Made by a program: the position numbers and the translations under genes. 6,454 nt of DNA from Caldilineaceae bacterium (GTDB lineage Bacteria > Chloroflexota > Anaerolineae > Caldilineales > Caldilineaceae): the NCBI GenBank assembly GCA_015494005.1, contig WGCB01000368.1:1-6454 (forward strand), in the 5' to 3' direction. The notes under the pieces were generated by a model, which saw only the letters and a program-made list of their open reading frames with translations, was not told the origin of the DNA and did no database searches. Each line of letters opens with the position of its first letter. The first letter of the stretch is position 1. This document shows positions 1 through 5,301 of this stretch, one piece after another.

Positions 1-31
1 CCTTCCGGGAAGCTGGAGGCTTCCCGGAAGG
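1..31. repeat. REP-like palindrome at the window edge
   Basis: Perfect 13-bp arms, CCTTCCGGGAAGC (1-13) and its reverse complement (19-31), surround a TGGAG loop. The core is the same TTCCGGGAA / TTCCCGGAA pair as the other two elements, in the same head-to-head arrangement. It may extend beyond the window. It lies 20 nt beyond the second palindrome, giving a two-unit cluster downstream of the RAYT. Confidence 0.75.
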
Positions 32-49
32 TGCGGGTGCGAGTGGTTT

Positions 50-616
50 CTAGCCTCCGGGGAGCTCCCAGCTTCCCGGAAGCTCTGTTTCATTCTGCAT
101 CGAACGTCGGTACGCTTCCAGATCGGGAAAGTAGGTCTGCACGAAGGCGCGATCCAGGAGTGAACCGCGACGCGCGCCGATCCAGTCCAAATAGTTGGAG
201 AAAGGCCACTGTTCCGGCGCCGAAACGATGCCGTGTCGTACAGGATTCCAATGGATATAGCGGCACAGGTGGCGCAGATAGATGTCATTGTCCACGAGCT
301 TGGCTTGGAATCGTCCGCCGAACAGGGTGCCTCGGCGATTGTACCGACGGTTGAACGCCTGGGTGTAGCTGCCAAAGACCCGACGCGGCACCATTCCTGC
401 TTCCGTGTCCTGGTCCTGGCGTAGGAGCCAGTGATAGTGGTTGGGCAGGAGGCAGTATGCGATCACGGAGACGTGGCATTCGTGAGCAACCTTCTTGAGT
501 AGCCGCAGCAGGTAGCGGTAATTCTCCTCCTCGTGAAAGATGGGTTGCCCTCCTGCACCCTGGTTGTAGATGTGATAATATTGCCCGCTGCGAAAAACTA
601 TCTGTCGTCTTGGCAT
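50..616 (-). CDS. REP-associated tyrosine transposase (RAYT, Y1/HUH family)
   Basis: This 188-residue single-strand DNA transposase of the IS200/RAYT superfamily would cut and join DNA at palindromic hairpins. It has the start YHIYNQGAGGQPIF (14-27), the HUH motif as H60-Y61-H62 in LPNHYHWLL, the RAYT stretch SYTQAFNRRYNRRGTLFGGRF (83-103) and YIHWNPVRHGIV (120-131). Tyr120 is the likely catalytic tyrosine by comparison with remembered E. coli TnpA-REP. The WPFSNYLDWIG segment (137-147) is also typical. The ATG at 616 is preferred because the domain starts there; the open frame extends upstream to 892 but that part is antisense shadow of cas3 and the palindrome. The gene is 58 nt after cas3 on the same strand and may be read from the cas transcript. 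Its last 11 residues, ELPGSWELPGG, and its stop come from a palindrome copy. The catalytic core appears intact. These proteins are usually single-copy domesticated transposases acting on REP elements. Confidence 0.9.
   Translation of the reverse strand: MPRRQIVFRSGQYYHIYNQGAGGQPIFHEEENYRYLLRLLKKVAHECHVSVIAYCLLPNHYHWLLRQDQDTEAGMVPRRVFGSYTQAFNRRYNRRGTLFGGRFQAKLVDNDIYLRHLCRYIHWNPVRHGIVSAPEQWPFSNYLDWIGARRGSLLDRAFVQTYFPDLEAYRRSMQNETELPGSWELPGG
52..84. repeat. REP-like imperfect palindrome overlapping the end of the RAYT gene
   Basis: The right arm (70-84) is the same 15-nt unit as at 648-662. The left arm (52-66) is a copy with two changes relative to 631-645 (positions 55 and 62), separated from the right arm by CCC. 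The hairpin covers the transposase stop codon and its last 11 codons, so the transposase reading frame ends inside its own putative substrate. Confidence 0.75.
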
Positions 617-625
617 GAAATCGTT

Positions 626-630
626 CTCCC
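626..630 (-). promoter_or_regulatory. Ribosome binding site of the RAYT gene
   Basis: Minus-strand GGGAG lies 9 nt before the ATG at 616, directly at the foot of the palindrome. Folding of that hairpin in mRNA would leave the site next to the stem base and could affect initiation. It supports the start at 616. Confidence 0.55.
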
Positions 631-662
631 AGCTTCCGGGAAGCTCTAGCTTCCCGGAAGCT
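631..662. repeat. REP-like nested palindrome between cas3 and the transposase
   Basis: Two perfect 15-nt arms, AGCTTCCGGGAAGCT (631-645) and AGCTTCCCGGAAGCT (648-662), are exact reverse complements around a 2-nt centre. Each arm is also a near-palindrome (7-bp stem, one central base), so the DNA can form one long hairpin or two short ones. It sits 12 nt after the cas3 stop and 14 nt before the transposase ATG. No T-run follows on the minus strand, so it is not a standard intrinsic terminator, but it could protect the 3' end of the cas mRNA. Most likely it is a REP/BIME-type element mobilised by the adjacent RAYT. Confidence 0.85.
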
Positions 663-674
663 ATGTCTTGGCCG

Positions 675-3044
675 CTAAGACGAAAGCTGCAGACCGAGCT
701 TGGCATCGTAGGGGACCCGAGCCACTGGGGGCAGATCGTCCCCTGCCGGCAAGATCTGTCTCTGCTGGGCCAACATGTGGTAGTGCCCCCAGCGGATGGG
801 CACCAGCAAGCTAGAGGCTCGCAGGGGTTCGGCGCCTTCTCGTAGGGCTTGGTACTCGTCGTACAGCGCCTCGGGCAGCACTTCGGTTCCATCGAACATC
901 TTCTCGAACTGTTCTGCCAGGCTGGGATTCGACTGCAAAGGGAGCAGCGTAGCCAGAAAGCTGCGCCGGAAATCCATCGCAGCCTCTTCGTATCGATCTT
1001 GCCACGCCGCCAACACCGAGCCAGTGTAGACCTTGTCCAGCCAGATTTGGAGCTCTGCCTCGTCTATCACCAGCCCATCTGCTGATGCCTTCGTCACTTC
1101 TTCCAGCACGGCCAAGGTCTGCGTCACCTGTTCGATTGGGTTGTAGATGTGACCGAAGACGGGATCCACATGGCGGAAGACGTGCACCGGGGCTGGGGGA
1201 CGGCGTCCCAGGCGGTTGATGCGACCGAACCGCTGGAGCAGGGCTTCCAGAGGGGCGGGATCTGTGAAGAGCACGTCCAGATCCAGATTCAAACTCACTT
1301 CCACTGTTTGGGTGGCCACCACGAGCAAGGGCTCTCGTTGACCTCTACCAAGCCCCGCAGCCGCCAGGATGGCCTGTTCTTTCTGTCCCCGGTCGCGCAT
1401 ACAGAAGCGGCCATGGAGCAGAAAGCGGCGGGCTGCGGCCAAGGCCTGCTGAGCCCATCGCCAGACTTCCTGGGCCCGGCCCACGGTGTTGCAGACCACC
1501 AGCACCTGTCGGCCTGCTTCCACCTCCGCCTGGATCCTTGCCAGATTGGCTGGTTCCAGCAGGTCGCCGTCCGCCAGAAGGAGCCGGTGGCGCTGGAACC
1601 GTCGATAGATGGTGGCGTCGGCCTGGAGCCGGATCGTCTCGCCCAGGGCTTGCCGGACCGTCTCCTGAAGTGGACTGGTCAGCGTGGCCGACATGATCAG
1701 GAAGCGGGCCCCGTAATGCCGGGCCAGGTATCGGATCGTCTCCAGGATCATGCCCAGGCGACGAGGCTCGTAGGCGTGCATCTCATCGAAGATGAACGCT
1801 CCCTGGGTGAAATCGGCCAGCATGGCCTCGTATCCCTTGAGTTGGAAGCTGGCTTTGAGCATCTGGTAGGGGCTGAAAACCCGCACCGGATAGTAGGCTA
1901 AACCGGCCCGGTTGCGCAGCTCCCGAGCCGTCCGGGCCGCGTCTTCCGGGCCGTATTCCTGCTCCATCAACCGCTGATAGAGGGAGAGGGTGCTGCGACC
2001 ATGGATCAACCCCACCCGATCTGGGAAGAGGGCGGCCAACCGGTCGTACATGGCGTTCATGCTAGCCTGGTAGGGCAGGGTGTAGAAGAGCCGAGGTGGT
2101 TGTTGCCCCGTGGCCCAGAGCAGAGCCGCCTCGGTCTTGCCCGATCCGGTGGGTGCCGTGAGCAGAAGGTGCCCTCCAGCCTCCCCAGCGGCCCGCTGGT
2201 GGGGGTAGAGGCGCTCTCGGGGAATGCCCACCCGCTGCAGGAGCGCCTTTGCTGACCAGTCCACTCGGGGCAGGGGGCCTACCCCCGCGGAGCCCATGTG
2301 ATCGGCTTGCACCAGCAGGCCGCGCAGGAGGATCCCGGTCCGCAACCGGGGCGTCACCGGATCCGGGTCTCCGACTTCGTACAAGGCGTCGTCCCAGCTT
2401 CGCTGCAGGTTGTTCACCCGGGCCAGGTGATGACGAATCCGGGCAGGCGTGAGCGTAGCCTTGGCCTCCGGCCAGGTTGGCAGCTCGGGCATACCCACGC
2501 CGTGGCGTTCCAGGCCCAAGGCAGTGCGCCAGGCGTCACCGTGGATGTGGAGCCAGCGAAAGAGCCGTTCCACGTCCTCTGGGTCCAGCTGGCTCACCAT
2601 GTCCGGCAAGGGATCGGCGGCTGGATCCCAAGGGTCGAGGTAGTCATCCAGCAGCGGCGGCAGGTCCTTGTGATGGGTGACCAACGCTGCGGCCAACAGC
2701 GTCTGATCCTCTTCGATCAACCCTGCGGTGACCCAGTCCAGGAAGGCCAGGGAGAGAACCTCGTGGCGGTAGGGCCAGCGTCGGGCTTTCCCTCGCAGCA
2801 CTTGTTGGAAACCTCGGGCCGCCTTGCCCCAATCGTGGAGGAAGCCGGCCCAGAAGAGCAAATGCCACAGCCGTGGAACCTCACAGAGTTTGGGCAACTC
2901 CGGCCGCAGATGGGCCAGATCCGCCAGCCGGGAGAGCACTTCCCAGGTGTGTTGCACCAGGGTCTGGCCCTCCTGTTGTCCCCGAGTTCGACTCTTGGCC
3001 CACAGGTGATCTAGCTCGGGGACGGGAGCAGGAAGAGGCGCCAC
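675..3044 (-). CDS. cas3: CRISPR effector nuclease-helicase Cas3 (HD + DExH helicase)
   Basis: This 789-residue protein should be recruited to the Cascade R-loop, nick the displaced strand and degrade DNA while moving along it. The N-terminal HD nuclease domain (about 1-260) shows H32, the HD pair H70-D71 in LHDWGKA, H94, H124-H125 and D248 in QADHM, so its metal site looks complete. The superfamily 2 helicase follows: Walker A TAPTGSGKT (296-304), DEMH box (420-423), SAT (452-454), motif V around TQTVEVSLNLDLDVLF (578-593) and motif VI QRFGRINRLGR (604-614). About 175 C-terminal residues complete the protein. The start is GTG, chosen for the strong ribosome binding site 6 nt upstream and 3 nt after the cas5 stop; the N-terminus is proline-rich. 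Size is normal for a fused I-B Cas3 and no motif is missing, so target degradation should be functional. A long GC-rich palindrome begins 12 nt past its stop. Confidence 0.96.
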   Translation of the reverse strand: MAPLPAPVPELDHLWAKSRTRGQQEGQTLVQHTWEVLSRLADLAHLRPELPKLCEVPRLWHLLFWAGFLHDWGKAARGFQQVLRGKARRWPYRHEVLSLAFLDWVTAGLIEEDQTLLAAALVTHHKDLPPLLDDYLDPWDPAADPLPDMVSQLDPEDVERLFRWLHIHGDAWRTALGLERHGVGMPELPTWPEAKATLTPARIRHHLARVNNLQRSWDDALYEVGDPDPVTPRLRTGILLRGLLVQADHMGSAGVGPLPRVDWSAKALLQRVGIPRERLYPHQRAAGEAGGHLLLTAPTGSGKTEAALLWATGQQPPRLFYTLPYQASMNAMYDRLAALFPDRVGLIHGRSTLSLYQRLMEQEYGPEDAARTARELRNRAGLAYYPVRVFSPYQMLKASFQLKGYEAMLADFTQGAFIFDEMHAYEPRRLGMILETIRYLARHYGARFLIMSATLTSPLQETVRQALGETIRLQADATIYRRFQRHRLLLADGDLLEPANLARIQAEVEAGRQVLVVCNTVGRAQEVWRWAQQALAAARRFLLHGRFCMRDRGQKEQAILAAAGLGRGQREPLLVVATQTVEVSLNLDLDVLFTDPAPLEALLQRFGRINRLGRRPPAPVHVFRHVDPVFGHIYNPIEQVTQTLAVLEEVTKASADGLVIDEAELQIWLDKVYTGSVLAAWQDRYEEAAMDFRRSFLATLLPLQSNPSLAEQFEKMFDGTEVLPEALYDEYQALREGAEPLRASSLLVPIRWGHYHMLAQQRQILPAGDDLPPVARVPYDAKLGLQLSS

Positions 3045-3047
3045 GGA

Positions 3048-3770
3048 TCACTCCTCCGTCCAGGAGAGGAAGGCCAGGCCCAGGGGATCGCCCCTCCGAA
3101 CTGGCTCTGTGGAATCGGCCCATAGCTCGGGTTTGGGATCACCGGGGAACTGCAGGAAGGCACGGCTATGCACCCGCCGATGCAACATCACATAGCGTTG
3201 GAAGGTTGGTTGGCGCCGGTTGGCATAGTCCAGGTAACGGGGCATGAGCACTGTGTGTCCAGCACCAGTGCGTCGGGCGTAGTCGTAGGGCAACAGCGTG
3301 TTTTCCAGATAGGCCTGTTCCGTCGGTTCCAGCTCCACCACCTCTACCTGGCGATAGGTGAAGAGATCCTGGGATCGCCCCAAGCAGACCGCGTAGCGAG
3401 GGTGACGAAAGGCGGCGGCCCAATCGGGTCGGTTCAGGTAGAGGACCAGACGCGGAAAAAAGAGGATCTCCCGTTGGAAGGGATTGGCGTTGCCTTCCAG
3501 AACTTTCGGATACCGTTTGTCTTGCGGCATCTTGCCCGTGCTGCCTTTGAGCAGCAACGTGGTCTCCACGTCCGACACCTTGCGTTGATAGTGGAAACGC
3601 AGGGCGAACCGTACGCCCTGGGGATCGAACCAGTGCCCCAGAGCGCTGGCCACGTGCCCGTACAAGGTGGCAGGCGGTGGCATTTCATAGGTAGGCTGCA
3701 CGCCCATCATGAAGTGGGGGTACCGGAAGGAAGTCGTGAACCCTTCCGCCACGATTTTGAGGACCTTCAT
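3048..3770 (-). CDS. cas5b: Type I-B Cascade subunit Cas5 (Cas5b/Cas5t)
   Basis: This 240-residue RAMP protein should bind the 5' handle of the crRNA and connect Cas8 to the Cas7 backbone. Family hallmarks are a beta-strand start, MKVLKIVAEG (1-10), followed by FTTSFRYPHFMMGVQPTYEMPPP (11-33) and TLYGHVASALG (35-45). The PPPATLYG segment is the classic Cas5 loop. A second hallmark is CLGRSQDLF (129-137), matching the LGRSEDL-like motif of Cas5t proteins. Length is typical. The start is set by GGAGG 6 nt upstream, and the gene begins 17 nt after the cas7 stop. Its stop is 3 nt before cas3, and its last codons contain the cas3 ribosome binding site, so the two are probably translationally coupled. 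Some Cas5 proteins process crRNA (Cas5d); I would expect Cas6 to do so here, but no cas6 is in view. Confidence 0.93.
   Translation of the reverse strand: MKVLKIVAEGFTTSFRYPHFMMGVQPTYEMPPPATLYGHVASALGHWFDPQGVRFALRFHYQRKVSDVETTLLLKGSTGKMPQDKRYPKVLEGNANPFQREILFFPRLVLYLNRPDWAAAFRHPRYAVCLGRSQDLFTYRQVEVVELEPTEQAYLENTLLPYDYARRTGAGHTVLMPRYLDYANRRQPTFQRYVMLHRRVHSRAFLQFPGDPKPELWADSTEPVRRGDPLGLAFLSWTEE
3051..3057 (-). promoter_or_regulatory. Ribosome binding site of cas3, inside the end of cas5
   Basis: Minus-strand GGAGGAG overlaps the final codons of cas5 and ends 6 nt before the GTG at 3044. It supports that GTG as the cas3 start and suggests translational coupling to cas5. Confidence 0.8.
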
Positions 3771-3776
3771 CGGGCG

Positions 3777-3781
3777 CCTCC
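3777..3781 (-). promoter_or_regulatory. Ribosome binding site of cas5
   Basis: Minus-strand GGAGG sits 6 nt before the ATG at 3770, in the 17-nt gap after the cas7 stop. It rules out the longer reading frame that runs back into cas7 to 3953, whose extra 61 residues are low-complexity shadow sequence. Confidence 0.85.
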
Positions 3782-3787
3782 GGGACG

Positions 3788-4870
3788 TTAGGCCAGCCAG
3801 TGTGGATGGCTTTCCAGTGCCGTCGTCAGGTCTGTGAAGGATTCTCGGGGATGGGCCAAATGGATCCGGTCGCGCCATGGGGCCAACGCGCCATCCGGGG
3901 CGAGCGCCGCCTCCAGCTTGGCCCGTTCTTCGTTCAAAAAGCCCCGCACCCAACCCACGTAGATGTGGGAGAGCAGATCCTCCTGGTGCACCTGAAGCGT
4001 CTCCTGCAACGCATCCAGGTCGAGCATGGGCCGATCCAAGTTGTCTCGCCCGATGATGTGGCCGAACATGTGGTTGCCACCTCGAGTCACGGCCAGGACA
4101 GTTAGATCCGGGCTCACATCCGTGTAGTGGAGGGTCTGTTTGGCGCCGCCCTCCAGATGGGCGATTCCTTCCAGCAGGGCCTGGATGCGGGCCATCCGCT
4201 CTGTGACTGGCAGTCGGTAAGCTTTTTCCTCCCCCAGATGTTCCAGCCCTTTGGCTTCGGCTTCTTCTACCCGCGGAGCGTCCAGATTCAGGTAGCCGGT
4301 GCGGTTCACATAGCTGAATGTTCCGGCGGCATGGAGATCCAGGGAAAAGAGGCCCTGAAGGGTGGCGCGATAGAACTGGTGCTCGTGGGGCACCGGGTCT
4401 CCTTCGTGGCGGGACATGGTGCCAAAGTCACTTACCAAACGAGTCGGGGCCACGGCCACCAGGGTGCTCACCCGAAACGGGGAAACCCGAGTCACCGTCT
4501 CGGCCGTGGGGGTGGCGTCCGCGACCAGGCCGCTGGCCTCTCGGGCCGTGGCGGCCTCGAGTTTCTTGGAGGGGGCCCGCATGTAGCCGAAAAGATCATC
4601 GTCCCAGTAGCGGATGGGATTGGCGTCGGTGTAGGCCACCTTTTTCTCCCGGAAAATAGGGGCGGCCTTCCATCCCCAAGGGCCTTCCTCCAAGGTGGTG
4701 CGCAGCCAGTAACGGAAGGCCTGGGCGGAGACATAGGGGTAGGCCCCTTCCCGGGTGGAGATGAACTTGACCCCCACCGCGTTGTCGGTCATGCCGCCAG
4801 GGATGGAGCCCACGTTGTTCAGGGCCGAAGCGGGGGCATCGATGAGGAATAAGCCGGTGACAAAGGACAT
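3788..4870 (-). CDS. cas7: Type I-B Cascade backbone subunit Cas7 (Cst2/DevR family)
   Basis: This 360-residue RAMP-fold protein forms the helical backbone of the type I-B Cascade, with several copies coating the crRNA spacer. The N-terminus is highly diagnostic of Cst2/DevR: FVTGLFLIDAPASALNNVG (residues 3-21), then TDNAVGVKFIS (28-38), YPYVSAQAFRYWLRTTL (44-60) and NPIRYWDDDLFGYM (84-97). Later conserved-looking stretches are FGTMSR (149-154), VTRGGNHMFGHI (261-272) and the helical IYVGWVRGFL (303-312). The start at 4870 is supported by a consensus ribosome binding site. The gene follows cas8 after 68 nt and precedes cas5 by 17 nt, the usual Tneap order. Length is normal for the family and no frameshift is visible. 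DevR of Myxococcus is a homologue with a developmental role, but the neighbouring Cas8, Cas5 and Cas3 make a CRISPR role the straightforward reading. Confidence 0.95.
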   Translation of the reverse strand: MSFVTGLFLIDAPASALNNVGSIPGGMTDNAVGVKFISTREGAYPYVSAQAFRYWLRTTLEEGPWGWKAAPIFREKKVAYTDANPIRYWDDDLFGYMRAPSKKLEAATAREASGLVADATPTAETVTRVSPFRVSTLVAVAPTRLVSDFGTMSRHEGDPVPHEHQFYRATLQGLFSLDLHAAGTFSYVNRTGYLNLDAPRVEEAEAKGLEHLGEEKAYRLPVTERMARIQALLEGIAHLEGGAKQTLHYTDVSPDLTVLAVTRGGNHMFGHIIGRDNLDRPMLDLDALQETLQVHQEDLLSHIYVGWVRGFLNEERAKLEAALAPDGALAPWRDRIHLAHPRESFTDLTTALESHPHWLA

Positions 4871-4938
4871 GGTGAACCTCCTATAGTCAAGAGAGTGCAA
4901 AGGGGGGATGGTGCAACAGATTCTCGTTTTTCGACAGG
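4871..4938 (-). other. 68-nt intergenic gap between cas8 and cas7
   Basis: This is the longest non-coding gap between the cas genes; the others are 17 and 3 nt. On the minus strand it has a run of five T/A-type bases near the cas8 stop, a C6 run near the middle, two copies of TTGCAC 16 nt apart, and the cas7 ribosome binding site. I see no convincing -35/-10 pair and no strong hairpin. It probably acts as an untranslated spacer giving cas7 its own independent initiation site. Confidence 0.6.
4877..4882 (-). promoter_or_regulatory. Consensus ribosome binding site of cas7
   Basis: Minus-strand AGGAGG lies 6 nt before the ATG at 4870. It fixes the start: an in-frame ATG at 4900 would lie upstream of this site and add ten residues (MHSLDYRRFT) before the conserved MSFVTG start of the family. 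The strength fits the need for several Cas7 copies per complex. Confidence 0.85.
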
Positions 4939-5301
4939 CTATTCATGCTCGACGTCGTTCTCTTCGTCTTCCGGGAGTTCCGCGGCGTGTTCCTGGAGCC
5001 AGCCCTGGTGGAAAAGCTGCTCGAACATGCGGATGAGCACTAGGTCCCGGCCCAAGCGCCAGTCGGCATGGGGCACGCCTTCCACCTGTTCGAAGACGGC
5101 CAGGAATCGCTCCAAGGTCACCAGGGGTGGTTGGCCTCGTTTGACCTGGGCTTGGGAGGCCTTGATGAGCGCGGCTCGCACCTGCCCATAGTGGCGGGCC
5201 ATGTAGAAATGTCGGAAGAAACGTCGGTCGTTCTGAGCCACGATGTAGCGGGCCAGGTCATCGCCCAGTTCGCGGATGTGTTGGATGCGGAGTTCGTCCA
5301 T
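4939..5301 (-). CDS. Candidate internally translated small subunit Cas11b
   Basis: This is a 120-residue in-frame product nested in the 3' end of cas8, starting at the ATG for Met381 and sharing the cas8 stop. A Shine-Dalgarno-like AAGGTGGT (5306-5313, minus strand) lies 4 nt before this ATG. It matches the ideal AAGGAGGT in seven of eight positions although it sits inside coding sequence. The product would begin MDELRIQHIRELGDDLARYI and looks mostly alpha-helical, as expected for Cascade small subunits that line the belly of the complex. Internal translation of Cas11 from cas8 or cas10d is established for types I-B, I-C and I-D. No separate small-subunit gene is present here, which fits. The alternatives are that this is only the C-terminal domain of Cas8, or that initiation uses the GTG codons of residues 378-379. 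The start is inferred from sequence only. Confidence 0.55.
   Translation of the reverse strand: MDELRIQHIRELGDDLARYIVAQNDRRFFRHFYMARHYGQVRAALIKASQAQVKRGQPPLVTLERFLAVFEQVEGVPHADWRLGRDLVLIRMFEQLFHQGWLQEHAAELPEDEENDVEHE

Noticed and set aside
1..84. CRISPR array
   Set aside because: The repeats are hairpins with 15-nt arms and irregular spacing, not direct repeats with regular unique spacers; no array is in the window.
631..662. Intrinsic terminator after cas3
   Set aside because: The stem is strong, but no T-run follows on either strand, and the same element recurs beside the RAYT, so a repeat is the better call.
617..892. 92-residue upstream extension of the RAYT
   Set aside because: It runs antisense-frame through the palindrome and the 3' end of cas3, while the transposase domain begins at the ATG at 616, which has its own ribosome binding site.
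1149..1901. Plus-strand open frame of 250 codons opposite cas3
   Set aside because: It is antisense to the conserved helicase domain of cas3, with low-complexity Gln/Gly/His-rich composition typical of GC-rich shadows and no recognisable domain.
3771..3953. N-terminal extension of Cas5 by 61 residues
   Set aside because: It overlaps the end of cas7, is not Cas5-like, and a good ribosome binding site precedes the ATG at 3770.
4127..4852. Plus-strand open frame of 241 codons opposite cas7
   Set aside because: It is fully antisense to cas7, which has clear family motifs; its Gly/His-rich content looks like a codon-bias shadow.
4880..4916. Possible internal promoter before cas7 (TTGCAC copies and CTATAG)
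   Set aside because: No -35/-10 pair has acceptable spacing; the TTGCAC copies are 9 nt or too far from the TATAG-like bases.
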